DNA of 64,000 nucleotides, taken from the NCBI RefSeq assembly GCF_018736105.1, contig NZ_CP076135.1, positions 3,036,001 through 3,100,000 of the forward strand, in the 5' to 3' direction. Positions within the stretch are counted from its first letter, which is position 1, and each line of letters begins with the position of its first letter. The notes beneath the pieces are model-generated. The model ran no database searches. It was not told the origin of the DNA and saw nothing but the letters and a program-made list of their open reading frames with translations. Both the position numbers and the translations under genes were made by a program. The DNA is from Bradyrhizobium sediminis. GTDB lineage: Bacteria; Pseudomonadota; Alphaproteobacteria; Rhizobiales; Xanthobacteraceae. Shown here one piece after another: positions 20,318-30,022 of the stretch.

Positions 20318-20333
20318 CTTCGGCCCGGCGTCA

Positions 20334-23300
20334 TTACTCCGCCGCGGCGACATGCGGCCGCTCGACATTGTCGCCCTCCTCGATCTGCGGTTCGAGACGG
20401 CGCTTCAGCCGGCGGTCGATCCGGTCGAGATAGATGTAGATCACCGGCGTGATGAACAGCGTCAGCAGCTGTGAGACGCAGAGCCCGCCGACCACGGCAA
20501 TGCCGAGTGGCTGGCGCAGCTCGGCGCCGGCGCCGGCGCCGATCGCGATCGGCAGCGTGCCGAAGATCGCCGCGAACGTCGTCATCATGATCGGGCGGAA
20601 CCGCAGCAACGCGGCCTCTCGAATGGCGTGCTCGGCGCTCAACCCGACGCGGCGGCGCTCCAGCGCGAAGTCCACCATCATGATGGCGTTCTTCTTGACG
20701 ATGCCGACCAGCATTACGATGCCGATCATGGCGATGACCGACAGTTCCATGCTGAACGCCATCAGCGTCAGGATCGCGCCGATGCCGGCCGACGGCAGGC
20801 CGGAAATGATCGTGATGGGGTGAATGAAGCTTTCGTAGAGAATGCCGAGGATCACGAAGGCCGCGAACACCGCCGCAAGGATCAGCACCCCCTGCCCGCG
20901 CAAGGAATCCTGGAACACCTGCGCGGTGCCGGAGAAGCCGGTGGCGATGGTGGCGGGAAGATTCGAGCTTTGCTCGATCTTGGTAATCTCGTTCACGGCG
21001 TAGCCGAGCGAATAGCCGGGCGCGAGGTTGAACGAGACCGTCACCGCGGGCTGCTGGCCCTGGTGATTGATCTGCAGCGGGCCGACCGTCGGCACCAGTT
21101 TGGCCACCGCATCCAGCGGGATGGTCTGGTTGTTGGCGGTCTTCATGTAGAGCTTGGACAGGTTCGAGGGGTCGACGCGAAACTGCGGCTGCACCTCGAG
21201 AATGATCTGATAGTCGTTCGACGGCATATAGATGGTGCCGATCTGCCGGCCGCCATAGGCGTTGTAGAGCTGGTTGCGGACGTGATCGACGGTGATGCCG
21301 TAGACCGCGGCCTTCTCGCGGTCGATCTCGACGGTCATTTGCGGATTCTTGATGTAGAGATCGGTGGTGACGTCGAGCAGCCCGGGGACCTTGGCGATCC
21401 TGTCGCGCATTTCCGGCGCCACCCGGTACAGCGATTCCGTATCGCCGCTCTGCAGGGCGTACTGGTACTGGCTCTTGGACAGCCGGCCGCCGATGTTGAG
21501 GTTCTGGACGCTCTGGAAAAACGCCTGCATCCCCGGCACCTCGGCCGCCTTCTGGCGCAGGCGCGCCATCACCACCGGGGCGGCTTCCCGCTCCTTCCTC
21601 GGTTTCAGGGCGATGAACAGTCGCGCATAATTGGTCGTCGTGTTCGGGCCGCCCGCGCCCACGGTACTGTTGATGTACTGTACCGCCGGATCCTTGCTGA
21701 GAAGATCGGCCAGTTCCTTCTGGCGTACCGTCATGGCCTCGAACGACGTGTCGGTCGCGGCTTCGGTCGTACCGAACAGGAAGCCGGTGTCTTCCTGGGG
21801 AAAGAATCCCTTGGGCACGACGACGTAGAGCGCGACGGTGCCGGCGAGCGTCGCCAGCGTCACCACCAGCATCATCGGCTTGCGGGCAAGCACCCAGTCG
21901 AGCGACCACTCGTAGGCACGAAGCCAGGAATCGAACATCCGCTCGAACACCCGCAGCACGATGTTCGGTTTCCTGGTCTCGTCGTGGGCCTTCAGCACGC
22001 GCGCGCACAGCATCGGCGTCAACGTCAGCGAAACGAATCCGGAAACCATGATCGCAACCGCGATCGTGACCGCGAATTCGCGGAACACGCGGCCGACGAT
22101 GCCGCCCATCAGCAGCACCGGAATGAACACCGCGATCAGCGAGAAGGTGATCGAAATGATGGTAAAGCCGACCTCGCGCGCGCCCTTCAGGGCCGCCTCG
22201 AACGGTCGCATGCCGTGTTCGATGTGGCGGACGATGTTTTCCAGCATGACAATGGCGTCGTCGACCACGAAACCGACCGACAAGGTCAGAGCCAGCAGCG
22301 TCATGTTGTTGACGGAGAAGTCCAGCACATACATCACGGCGAAGGTGCCGCAGAGCGAGATCGGCACCGCCAATGCCGGAATAAAGGTCGCAGACGCCGA
22401 GCGCAGGAACAGGAAGATCACCAGGATCACGAGGCCAATGGCGATCAGCAGGGTCTCTTCGACGTCGGCGACGGATTGCCGGATCGACTGCGAACGATCC
22501 ATCGCGACCTGGATCGTCACCGATGGCGGAATCTGCGCGCGCAACGCTGGTAACTTCGCCAGCACGCCGTCGACGACGGCTACCGTGTTGGCGTCCGGCT
22601 GCTTGTAGATGGCCAGAACGATCGAACGGGTGCCGTTGAACCAGCTTGCGATCTTGTCGTTCTCGACGCTGTCATAGACGCGCGCCACCTCGTCGAGCCG
22701 CACCGGCGAACCGTTGCGCCAGGCGACGATCACATGCCGGTAGTCGGCCGCATTGGCCATCTGGCCGGAGGCCTGAAGCGCCACGTCCTGTTTCGGCCCG
22801 TTCAGCGTGCCGACCGGCGTGGAAGAATTGGCGCGCGCGACCGCGGTCCTGATATCGTCCAGCGTCAGGCCGCGCGCCGCGGCGGCTTCCGGATCGGCTT
22901 GCACGCGAACGGCGAATTTCTGACTGCCGAAAATCACCACCTGGGCGACGCCCTGAATCTGCGACAACGCCTGCGCGATGGTGATGTCGCCATATTCGTT
23001 GACCGCGGACAGCGGCAACGTTTCCGACCTCAGTGAAATGAACAGCACTGCGAATTCCGACGGATTGACCTTCCGGAAAGTCGGCGGAATGATCATCTCG
23101 ATCGGCAGCCGGCGCTGCGCGATGGTCAGCGCGGTCTGCACATCCAGCGCGGCGGCGTCGATGTTCCGGTTGAGATCGAATTGAATGATGATCGCGGTGG
23201 TGCCCTGCGAGGAGGTCGAGGACATCGACGAGATACCGGCAATGGTCGAGAGCTGGCGCTCGATCGGACCGGCAACCGAAGCCGCCATGGTGTCGGCGCT

Positions 23301-23462
23301 GGCGCCCGGCAGGGTCGCGGTCACCGCGATGGTCGGGAAATCCACCTTGGGGAGCGCTGAGACCGGCAGCAGCCGAAAGCCGAACACGCCGAAAGCGATG
23401 ATCGTAGCCGTCATCAGGGCCGTCATGACCGGGCGGCGGATACAGAGCTCCGACAGGGTCAT
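20334..23462 (-). CDS. RND multidrug efflux permease (HAE1/MdtBC type)
   Basis: Inner-membrane drug/proton antiporter of 1042 residues, the normal RND length, with two repeats of six helices and two large periplasmic loops. The paired Asp of the proton relay is in SVGFVVDDAIVMLENIVRH at about residue 400. The N-terminus SELCIRRPVMTALM and the sequence as a whole resemble MdtB/MdtC and other multidrug-type pumps more than metal pumps, an impression from reading only. The adaptor gene ends three bases upstream. No outer-membrane TolC-type gene is in the cluster, so a channel encoded elsewhere must be used. Confidence 0.93.
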   Translation of the reverse strand: MTLSELCIRRPVMTALMTATIIAFGVFGFRLLPVSALPKVDFPTIAVTATLPGASADTMAASVAGPIERQLSTIAGISSMSSTSSQGTTAIIIQFDLNRNIDAAALDVQTALTIAQRRLPIEMIIPPTFRKVNPSEFAVLFISLRSETLPLSAVNEYGDITIAQALSQIQGVAQVVIFGSQKFAVRVQADPEAAAARGLTLDDIRTAVARANSSTPVGTLNGPKQDVALQASGQMANAADYRHVIVAWRNGSPVRLDEVARVYDSVENDKIASWFNGTRSIVLAIYKQPDANTVAVVDGVLAKLPALRAQIPPSVTIQVAMDRSQSIRQSVADVEETLLIAIGLVILVIFLFLRSASATFIPALAVPISLCGTFAVMYVLDFSVNNMTLLALTLSVGFVVDDAIVMLENIVRHIEHGMRPFEAALKGAREVGFTIISITFSLIAVFIPVLLMGGIVGRVFREFAVTIAVAIMVSGFVSLTLTPMLCARVLKAHDETRKPNIVLRVFERMFDSWLRAYEWSLDWVLARKPMMLVVTLATLAGTVALYVVVPKGFFPQEDTGFLFGTTEAATDTSFEAMTVRQKELADLLSKDPAVQYINSTVGAGGPNTTTNYARLFIALKPRKEREAAPVVMARLRQKAAEVPGMQAFFQSVQNLNIGGRLSKSQYQYALQSGDTESLYRVAPEMRDRIAKVPGLLDVTTDLYIKNPQMTVEIDREKAAVYGITVDHVRNQLYNAYGGRQIGTIYMPSNDYQIILEVQPQFRVDPSNLSKLYMKTANNQTIPLDAVAKLVPTVGPLQINHQGQQPAVTVSFNLAPGYSLGYAVNEITKIEQSSNLPATIATGFSGTAQVFQDSLRGQGVLILAAVFAAFVILGILYESFIHPITIISGLPSAGIGAILTLMAFSMELSVIAMIGIVMLVGIVKKNAIMMVDFALERRRVGLSAEHAIREAALLRFRPIMMTTFAAIFGTLPIAIGAGAGAELRQPLGIAVVGGLCVSQLLTLFITPVIYIYLDRIDRRLKRRLEPQIEEGDNVERPHVAAAE

Positions 23463-23465
23463 CGG

Positions 23466-24596
23466 TCAGGCCCCCGCCTTGGCGCCGCGCGGCGCGACCG
23501 GAGTCCCCTCCGACAACAACAGCTGCCCATCGACGATGACATCCTCGCCGCCTGACAGCCCGCTCGCAATCACGGAAAATCCCTGAAGGGTGCGGCTGAC
23601 CGTCACCGGCTGAACGTGGGCCTTGCCGTCCTTCATGACGAAAACGAAATTGCCGCTCTGGCTGCGCTGCACGGCGGCCGTGGGCACCGTCACGCCGTCC
23701 TCGGTGCGAATGATGAGCCTGGTGTTCACCAGCGTCCCCGGCCACAGGGTCTCGTTCTCATTGTTCATGATGCCGCGCACGGTGACCATGCCGGTGGTGG
23801 CATCGACCGTGTTTTCGACCATCGCCACCTTGCCGTCCTCGGATCGCTGGTGGCCCGGGATGGTGGCAGTCACCTTGGAGCCCCCGGCCGCCATGGCATC
23901 GCGCAGCTCGACCAAGGCGCGCTGCGGGATGGCAAAGGTCACATAGACCGGCGCCATCTGATTGATGACGGCGAGCGGCGCCGTATCGGCGGGCCGGACG
24001 AAATTACCGACCTTTACATTGGCGGCGCTGATCCGTCCTGAAAACGGAGCGCGGATGGTGGTATAGCTCTTCTGGACCCTCAGATTGTCCAACGCAGACT
24101 GGTCCGCCTTGATGGTTCCGGTCAGGATATCGGCCTGGGTCTTGGCGTTATCGAGGTTAACCTGCGTGGTCGCGCCCTTGCCGATCAGGTCGCCGTAGCG
24201 CCGGACATCCCGTTGCGCGGCTTCGAGCTGCGCCTGGTCCTTGGCGAGCACGCCTTCGGCCTGCTCGATCAGGGCGTCGATCTGGCGCGCGTCGAGCGTA
24301 AACAACAGATCGCCCTTGTTGACCTTGGCGCCGTCCTCGAAGTGGACCGAGACGATGGTGGTTTCGACCCGCGATTTCAGCGCCACGCTGGAAATCGGCG
24401 TTACCGTTCCGATCGAATCGACATCGACCGGCACCGGCTTGCGCTCGGCCTTGGCCACTTCAACCGACACCACGCGGGCCCGGGGCGGTCCCTGGACACT
24501 GCCGCCACCGCTCATCCACGCCGTACGGGTTACATAGGCCGCCAGCGCCGCGATACCGAGCGCGCCCGCCAGAATCATGAGGTTTCGTTTTTTCAT
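23466..24596 (-). CDS. RND efflux periplasmic adaptor subunit (membrane fusion protein)
   Basis: Links the RND pump to an outer-membrane channel. It has 376 residues: an N-terminal anchor or signal helix (about 7-25), a lipoyl-like half-motif, an alpha-hairpin with LIEQAEGVLAKDQAQLEAAQRD, then the second lipoyl half with TIRAPFSGRISAANVKVGNFV, and beta-barrel and membrane-proximal domains. It lacks a lipobox Cys. It is the first gene of the pump operon and divergent from xth across 155 bases that must hold both promoters; no regulator gene is adjacent. Confidence 0.92.
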   Translation of the reverse strand: MKKRNLMILAGALGIAALAAYVTRTAWMSGGGSVQGPPRARVVSVEVAKAERKPVPVDVDSIGTVTPISSVALKSRVETTIVSVHFEDGAKVNKGDLLFTLDARQIDALIEQAEGVLAKDQAQLEAAQRDVRRYGDLIGKGATTQVNLDNAKTQADILTGTIKADQSALDNLRVQKSYTTIRAPFSGRISAANVKVGNFVRPADTAPLAVINQMAPVYVTFAIPQRALVELRDAMAAGGSKVTATIPGHQRSEDGKVAMVENTVDATTGMVTVRGIMNNENETLWPGTLVNTRLIIRTEDGVTVPTAAVQRSQSGNFVFVMKDGKAHVQPVTVSRTLQGFSVIASGLSGGEDVIVDGQLLLSEGTPVAPRGAKAGA

Positions 24597-24751
24597 CGCA
24601 TTTCACGTCAGCCGGTCCACGGCGACCGGGACGGTCCGTTCCTGCCCCTTGATGGCGACCTTCGGCCTTGTTCTAAACGGTTATCACAGCGCCGCCGCGC
24701 ATGGTATGCCAGTGAACCCAAAATTTGTCGTTACCTGCCCGGAAACCCCTG

Positions 24752-25543
24752 ATGCGTATTGCCACGTGGAACGTCAATTCGGTCCGGCAGCGGATCGACC
24801 ATCTCCTGGTCTGGCTGAAGGACTGCGCGCCCGACATCGTCTGCCTGCAGGAGATCAAATGCGTCGACGAGGCGTTTCCGCGGCTGGAAATCGAAGCACT
24901 CGGCTACAACGTGGTCACCCACGGCCAGAAGACCTTCAACGGGGTGGCGCTGCTGTCCAAGCTGCCGTTCGACGAAACCAAATCGGGCCTGGCCGGCGAC
25001 GACGAGGATGCCCACGCCCGGTTTCTGGAGGGAGTGGTCCCGCTGAAACGCGGCGTGTTGCGGATCGCCTGCCTTTATCTGCCCAACGGCAACCCGCCGG
25101 AGACCGAGAAATATCCCTATAAACTCAAGTGGATGTCGCGACTTTTTGAGTATTCGAAGCAACGGCTTAAAGCCGAGGAGCCGCTGGTGCTGGCCGGCGA
25201 CTTCAACGTCATTCCGGCGGCGCAGGATGTCCATAACTCCGCCGCCTGGGTCAACGATGCCCTGTTCCGCCCGCAGACCCGCGAAAGCTTCCAGTCGCTG
25301 CTCGGCCTCGGGTTGACCGACGCGCTGCGCGCGGTCACCGATGCCCCCGGCCAGTACACCTTCTGGGACTACCAGGCAGGAGCGTGGCAGAAGAACCACG
25401 GCCTGCGCATCGATCATCTGCTGCTGTCGCCGCAGGCCAGCGACCGGCTGATCGACGCCGGCATCGATAGCTATGTGCGCGCCTGGGAGAAGCCGTCGGA
25501 CCACGTGCCGGTCTGGATCGACCTGGATCTGGAGCCGGCCTGA
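24752..25543 (+). CDS. xth: Exodeoxyribonuclease III (AP endonuclease, EEP family)
   Basis: DNA-repair enzyme that cuts at abasic sites and trims 3' ends. The 263-residue product shows the full active site: Asn7 in MRIATWNVNS, Glu34 in CLQEIKC, GDFNVIP in the middle, and the terminal motifs LRIDHLLLS and SDHVPVW. The ATG at 24752 gives the canonical start; the frame opens at a TTG at 24725. It lies in the dgt-erpA-xth region common in Rhizobiales. Confidence 0.95.
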   Translation: MRIATWNVNSVRQRIDHLLVWLKDCAPDIVCLQEIKCVDEAFPRLEIEALGYNVVTHGQKTFNGVALLSKLPFDETKSGLAGDDEDAHARFLEGVVPLKRGVLRIACLYLPNGNPPETEKYPYKLKWMSRLFEYSKQRLKAEEPLVLAGDFNVIPAAQDVHNSAAWVNDALFRPQTRESFQSLLGLGLTDALRAVTDAPGQYTFWDYQAGAWQKNHGLRIDHLLLSPQASDRLIDAGIDSYVRAWEKPSDHVPVWIDLDLEPA

Positions 25544-25599
25544 CGGCAGCGATTTGAGGGGATTGCCGGGCACGTCTCGCCGCGCCGCGGACTGAGATG

Positions 25600-25621
25600 G
25601 ACGTCAACTGAGTTCGACGTC
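25600..25621. terminator. Hairpin between the converging xth and ExoR-like genes
   Basis: GACGTCAACT and AGTTCGACGTC pair over ten base pairs with one bulged C and a one-base gap, close to a cruciform. It overlaps the last bases of the ExoR-like gene, whose stop is at 25620-25622, and lies in the 76-base convergent gap. A two-way transcription end is plausible; there is no clear T run. Confidence 0.4.
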
Positions 25622-26438
25622 AGTCCTTGCGGCCCTGCACCCAGTGCTCGAGCATCTGCAGCGCCATCGCCCGGTCGTTCTCGGACGCCCTGGCAATCGC
25701 CTTGTTGTAGCTTTCCTTGATCCAGGTCTCGTCGGGGGCTGCGCTGTCGCGCGCCAGCGTCAGCCACATCAATCCGCGGGCGCGCTGAGGCGGCATCTGA
25801 TCGCCGTTGAACAGCATCTGGCCGAGCATCGCCTGCGCCTGGTGCTGGCCCTTCTGGGCGGCAAGGCCGAGCCAGCGCGCGCCGTAGCGGAAATCGTCCC
25901 GCGACGAGCCGGCGCTCTTGAGATAGAGCCGGGCCAGATCGTATTGCGCGTCGGCATTGCCGAAATATGAAGCGGCGTACGAGAACATCTCGCGCGCCCG
26001 GTCCGGATCCGACTTGATCTTCGAGTTGGGAATGCCCTTGAGGTAGTAGCGGCCGAGCGCCACGAAGGCGTTGGCAACGACCCCCGCCTGCGGCGCCGAC
26101 GGACTGTCTTCGGCGTGCTGGTTGGCAATGCGGCTGAAATATTCGAAGGCGCGCAGGTCGTCCTGGGCGACGCCATCGCCGTCGGCGTACATCCGGCCCA
26201 GTTTCCATTGCGCGATCGGGTGGCCGCCTTCGGCGGCATATTGCAGCGAAGTCAGCGAAGTGGTCGAGGCCGCCGGCGGAACCGCCTTCTTCAAGGCCGC
26301 TGCGGCGCCGGGCTGAGCCGAAACCACCGGAATAGCCGTATCCGCGTTGACCGGCGCGCCGTCGAATCCGAGCGCCGGAGCCGCCACCGGGGCGGCCCCC
26401 AAAATCAACGCAAGAATGATACGCCTAGATGTCCGCAT
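25620..26438 (-). CDS. Exported Sel1-repeat protein, ExoR-like
   Basis: A 272-residue protein with a signal peptide (about 1-24, with [15 protein letters not shown]) and at least four Sel1-type repeats between about 55 and 260, seen as [42 protein letters not shown] and [14 protein letters not shown]. The length, export signal and location after dgt-erpA-xth fit ExoR, the periplasmic repressor of the ExoS-ChvI two-component system in Sinorhizobium and Agrobacterium; that identity is inferred from layout and recalled gene order, not alignment. The ATG at 26438 lies 14 bases inside the end of ilvD, so translation may be coupled. A GTG start at 26459 is also in frame. Confidence 0.75.
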   Translation of the reverse strand: MRTSRRIILALILGAAPVAAPALGFDGAPVNADTAIPVVSAQPGAAAALKKAVPPAASTTSLTSLQYAAEGGHPIAQWKLGRMYADGDGVAQDDLRAFEYFSRIANQHAEDSPSAPQAGVVANAFVALGRYYLKGIPNSKIKSDPDRAREMFSYAASYFGNADAQYDLARLYLKSAGSSRDDFRYGARWLGLAAQKGQHQAQAMLGQMLFNGDQMPPQRARGLMWLTLARDSAAPDETWIKESYNKAIARASENDRAMALQMLEHWVQGRKD

Positions 26439-28149
26439 AACACTGCTTCTCGTGCGCACCGCCCGGATGGGTTACAGCGCCATCCACCGCCGGCCCAACC
26501 TGCTGGGCATATTTCCAGAGCGCACCCGATGTATGATTGGTCTCTCGGGGCTGCCATTTGGTCTTACGTTCGGAGAGCTCGGCGTCGGTCAACTTTACGT
26601 TAAGAGTCCCGACATCGGCGTCGATTTCGATGATATCGCCGTCCCGCAGCAGCGCAATCGGCCCGCCGATCGCCGCCTCCGGCCCGACATGGCCGATGCA
26701 GAACCCGCGGGTCGCGCCGGAGAACCGGCCGTCGGTGATGAGGGCGATCTTGCCGCCCATGCCCTGCCCGGTCAGCGCCGCCGTGGTCGAGAGCATTTCC
26801 CGCATGCCGGGGCCGCCGCGCGGCCCCTCATAGCGGATCACGATGACCTCGCCTTCCCTGTAGGTCTTCTTCTGGACGGCCTCGAAGGCGTCCTCTTCGC
26901 GATCGAAGCAGCGGGCCGGCCCGGTAAATTTCAAATTCGACATGCCCGCGACCTTCACGATCGCGCCCTCGGGCGCGAGATTCCCCTTCAGGCCGACCAC
27001 ACCGCCAGTGACGGTGATCGGCTTGTCGGCGGAACGCACCACGTCCTGGTGCGGATTCCATTTCACGCTTTTGAGGTTTTCGGCGATCGTCCGGCCCGTG
27101 ACGGTCAAGCAATCCCCGTGCAGGTGGCCATTATCGAGCAGCGTCTTCATCAGAAGCGGTATGCCGCCAACCTCGAACATGTCTTTGGCGACATAACGGC
27201 CGCCCGGTTTCAAATCCGCGACATATGGTGTTTTTTTGAAGATTTCGGCGACGTCGAACAGGTCGAACTTGATGCCGCATTCGTGGGCGATCGCCGGCAG
27301 GTGCAGTGCAGCATTGGTCGAGCCGCCGGAGGCCGCCACCACGGCCGCGGCGTTTTCCAGCGAGCGGCGGGTGACGATGTCCCGCGGCCGGATATTCAGC
27401 GCGATCAGCTCCATCACCTTCTCGCCCGCGGTCATGCAGAACGAGTCGCGGATCTCATAGGGCGCGGGCGCCCCGGCCGAATACGGCAGCGCCAGCCCGA
27501 TGGCTTCGGAAACCGTTGCCATGGTATTGGCGGTGAATTGTGCACCGCACGCGCCAGCGGACGGGCAGGCCACCCGCTCGATTTCATCGAGATCGGCATC
27601 GGACATTTCGCCGACCGAATGCTTGCCGACCGCCTCGAACATGTCCTGCACCGTGACCTGCTGGCCGCGGAAATTGCCGGGCAGGATCGAGCCGCCATAG
27701 ATGAAGATCGAGGGCACGTTGAGCCGGACCATCGCCATCATCATGCCCGGCAGCGACTTGTCGCAGCCGGCGATCCCGACGAGGGCGTCGTAGGCGTGGC
27801 CGCGCATGGTCAATTCGACGGAATCGGCGATGCATTCCCTTGAAGGCAGCGACGAGCGCATGCCGTCATGGCCCATGGCAATGCCGTCGGTGACGGTGAT
27901 GGTGCAGAATTCGCGGGGGGTGCCGCCGGCGGAGGCGACGCCCTTCTTGACCGCCTGGGCCTGCCGCATCAGCGAGATGTTGCAGGGCGCGGCCTCGTTC
28001 CAGCACGACGCCACGCCGACGAACGGTTGGTGGATCTGCTGGGTCGTCAGTCCCATGGCATAAAGATACGACCGGTGCGGTGCCCGCTCCGGGCCCTCCG
28101 TCACATGACGGCTCGGCAGTCGCTTCTTGATGTCGGTCCTGGCGTCCAT
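26425..28149 (-). CDS. ilvD: Dihydroxy-acid dehydratase
   Basis: Fe-S enzyme of branched-chain amino-acid synthesis that converts dihydroxy acids to 2-keto acids. It has 574 residues. The cluster-ligand cysteines appear in [12 protein letters not shown] (about 45-56), GIAGCDKS (about 124-131) and [16 protein letters not shown] (about 195-210). The size is that of the shorter 2Fe-2S type, an inference from length. Its 3' end overlaps the ExoR-like gene by 14 bases. The promoter must lie in the 840-base non-coding block upstream. Confidence 0.95.
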   Translation of the reverse strand: MDARTDIKKRLPSRHVTEGPERAPHRSYLYAMGLTTQQIHQPFVGVASCWNEAAPCNISLMRQAQAVKKGVASAGGTPREFCTITVTDGIAMGHDGMRSSLPSRECIADSVELTMRGHAYDALVGIAGCDKSLPGMMMAMVRLNVPSIFIYGGSILPGNFRGQQVTVQDMFEAVGKHSVGEMSDADLDEIERVACPSAGACGAQFTANTMATVSEAIGLALPYSAGAPAPYEIRDSFCMTAGEKVMELIALNIRPRDIVTRRSLENAAAVVAASGGSTNAALHLPAIAHECGIKFDLFDVAEIFKKTPYVADLKPGGRYVAKDMFEVGGIPLLMKTLLDNGHLHGDCLTVTGRTIAENLKSVKWNPHQDVVRSADKPITVTGGVVGLKGNLAPEGAIVKVAGMSNLKFTGPARCFDREEDAFEAVQKKTYREGEVIVIRYEGPRGGPGMREMLSTTAALTGQGMGGKIALITDGRFSGATRGFCIGHVGPEAAIGGPIALLRDGDIIEIDADVGTLNVKLTDAELSERKTKWQPRETNHTSGALWKYAQQVGPAVDGAVTHPGGAHEKQCYADI

Positions 28150-28993
28150 CGCGAACCTGTTTCCCCGGCCAACTCTTGTCAGACCCGGGAATTGAGCAAG
28201 TTCCCTTCGCCTTCGCGAGCGCCGTGGCTATAAGCCTACGAAGGAATGATTTCATTGAGGGGTGTGGCCAAATAGCGGCGCGCGCAAGCGCTTGCTGCCA
28301 TGACGGTTAAATCTTCGCTGACTGTTGCGGCCAAGCAACAATCGTGGCGCATCGGCAACCATTGCGGAGCTGATCGCTTCCAGTGAGCGTGGCTCGTTAT
28401 GCATCCACAGGATGTGTCTTCCCGCGGCGCGAGCCGCCCGAGGTGTGGAGAAGACCGGGTGCGCGCTGCACCCGCGGTCTCGCAAAATTGTGCGAAAAAA
28501 CCGCACACGAGCATACAGGTTCAGCGGAGACACTCCGGCCTTCCCTGCGCAATGGTTCTACAGCTTATGCCGCGCTCTCCTCGGCGACGAATTCGTCTTG
28601 TCACCGTCATCGGCGGATATGGGTTGTCTAAGCCCGGTTGGGCCGACGCGCCTCCGCCAATTTGACATCAGCAACGGATGCCAGGACCACACGGTTTTGC
28701 CGTACGCATAAGCGCCGTTCGTCTGCGCGACGTCCGATCGCTCACAGATCTTATGCAAATCCGCCCTGCGATCACCTGCACGCCCGACGCTGCCGCGTCC
28801 ACCGCATCTCAACCCGCGTTCGTGACGATCTCGAGCCGCCCCTCTTGTCGGGTGAGACGGGCGAATTTGTAAGTGTGATTTGCCCGACAGGTTAAGCGAT
28901 ACTTTGCCCGTCGGGTTAATTTGCCGCAGCGGCACCGCCGTAAGGACTACTCACCGCTTTGTAACCTCATGGCGAGGTCGGCAATTCGCCGGT
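28150..28993. other. Non-coding block between ilvD and the Bug-type gene
   Basis: No reading frame here looks like a protein: those present overlap each other on both strands, are short and basic, and lack ribosome sites. The first part (to about 28300) presumably carries the ilvD promoter on the minus strand. The remainder contains a hairpin GGGTGC-GCGCT-GCACCC (28458-28474), a one-base-loop hairpin GCCGC-A-GCGGC (28923-28933), and related direct copies of TTTGCCCGACAGGTTAA and TTTGCCCGTCGGGTTAA at about 28879-28919. I see no tRNA fold. Confidence 0.7.
28370..28960. repeat. Probable dispersed non-coding repeat typical of Bradyrhizobium genomes
   Basis: Several blocks, such as GGAGACACTCCGGCCTTCCC near 28526 and CCGCCGTAAGGACTACTCAC near 28936, are familiar to me as sequence that recurs at many intergenic places in Bradyrhizobium and relatives. 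This is recollection and was not searched. The boundaries are approximate. No transposase frame or terminal inverted repeat is visible, so it is not an obvious insertion sequence. It lies downstream of the Bug-type gene and upstream of ilvD on the minus strand. Confidence 0.5.
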
Positions 28994-29965
28994 TCAGTTC
29001 ACCTTGACGTCGGCGGCCTTGATCATCGGCCACCATTTTGCAATTTCGGCCTTCTGCCAGCTACCGAGCGCCTGCGGCGACAGTTTGTCCTTCGGCGGCA
29101 TCTGCAGCCCCAGATTCTCCAGCTGCTTGCGCACCGCGGGATCGTTCAGCGCATCGACCGCCGCGGCGTTGAGCTTTGTCACGATATCCTTCGGCGTCCC
29201 CTTCGGCACCCACATGCCCGACCATAACGTCATGTGGAATCCGGGCAGGCCTGCCTCGTCGGTCGTCGGAATATCCGGCGCCGATTCAGCGCGCTTGGTG
29301 TCGGTGATGGCATAGCCGCGGATGTTGCCGGCGCGCACCTGGTTGATGGAGTTGGAAAGCTGATCGACGATGAGATCGATCTGTCCGGCGACGAGATCGT
29401 TCATCGCCGGCCCAGTACCGCGATACGGCACATATTGCAGTTTGACGCCGGTGACGTTCTCGAAATAGAGCCCCGCGATGTGACTTCCCGAACCGGCTCC
29501 CGCCGTGCCGGCGGCGGCGGGGGTTGGCTTCGCCTTCAGCCACGCGATCAATTCGCCAAGCGATTTGGCCGGAACCGCATTCTTGCTGACGACGATCATC
29601 GGGTTGCTCGGCAGCAGCACCACCGGCTCGAGGTCGGCCACGAGGTCGTAGCCGAGCTTGTAGATCGCGCCGTTGGCGACGTGGGTGCCGAGATGGCCGA
29701 AACTGATGGTGTAGCCGTCGGGCGGCGAGCGCAATGCGCGCCCGACTCCGATCGAACCGCCCGCACCGGTCACGTTCTCGACCAGGACGGTTTCGCCGAG
29801 CGTTGTCTTCATTCGCTCGGCCAGTATCCGCGCCATCACGTCGGACGGACCGCCGGCGGCAAACGGCACCACGATGGTGACGGGATGCGACGGGAAATTA
29901 TCGGCGCGCGCGACGCCACCGAATAACAGCATCGAGATCAAAGCAGTCAGGATTGTTCTTCGCAT
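28994..29965 (-). CDS. Bug/TctC-family tripartite tricarboxylate transporter substrate-binding protein
   Basis: Periplasmic solute receptor of 323 residues with a signal peptide (about 1-21, ending ARA) and the family start YPVTIVVPFAAGG-like motif, here HPVTIVVPFAAGGPSDVMAR. Later family features are PDGYTISFGH and PYRGTGPAMNDLVAGQID. Such orphan receptors bind organic acids, but the ligand cannot be read from sequence. No TctA/TctB membrane genes are near. The ATG at 29965 has GGGGAGGG four bases before it; a GTG lies one codon upstream. Confidence 0.88.
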   Translation of the reverse strand: MRRTILTALISMLLFGGVARADNFPSHPVTIVVPFAAGGPSDVMARILAERMKTTLGETVLVENVTGAGGSIGVGRALRSPPDGYTISFGHLGTHVANGAIYKLGYDLVADLEPVVLLPSNPMIVVSKNAVPAKSLGELIAWLKAKPTPAAAGTAGAGSGSHIAGLYFENVTGVKLQYVPYRGTGPAMNDLVAGQIDLIVDQLSNSINQVRAGNIRGYAITDTKRAESAPDIPTTDEAGLPGFHMTLWSGMWVPKGTPKDIVTKLNAAAVDALNDPAVRKQLENLGLQMPPKDKLSPQALGSWQKAEIAKWWPMIKAADVKVN

Positions 29966-30022
29966 CACACCCTCCCCTTGCGCCGCACCATTCTGACGAT
30001 GGATTACGGCTCTTACGACGGA

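Noticed and set aside
20314..22008. A 564-codon frame on the same strand as the RND pump
   Set aside because: It is a shifted frame inside the permease, with an Arg-rich product and no motif.
20628..22553. A 641-codon open frame on the plus strand
   Set aside because: It is antisense to the RND permease; the product is low-complexity Arg/His/Gln-rich and has no recognisable domain.
24597..24751. Possible regulator gene between the efflux adaptor and xth
   Set aside because: Only 155 bases with no complete frame; it can only hold divergent promoters.
26347..27843. A 498-codon open frame antisense to ilvD
   Set aside because: It mirrors a fully conserved dehydratase and has shadow-like composition.
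28236..28711. Short open frames in the non-coding block
   Set aside because: They overlap on both strands, lack ribosome sites and give proteins without any plausible fold; repeat structure explains the sequence better.
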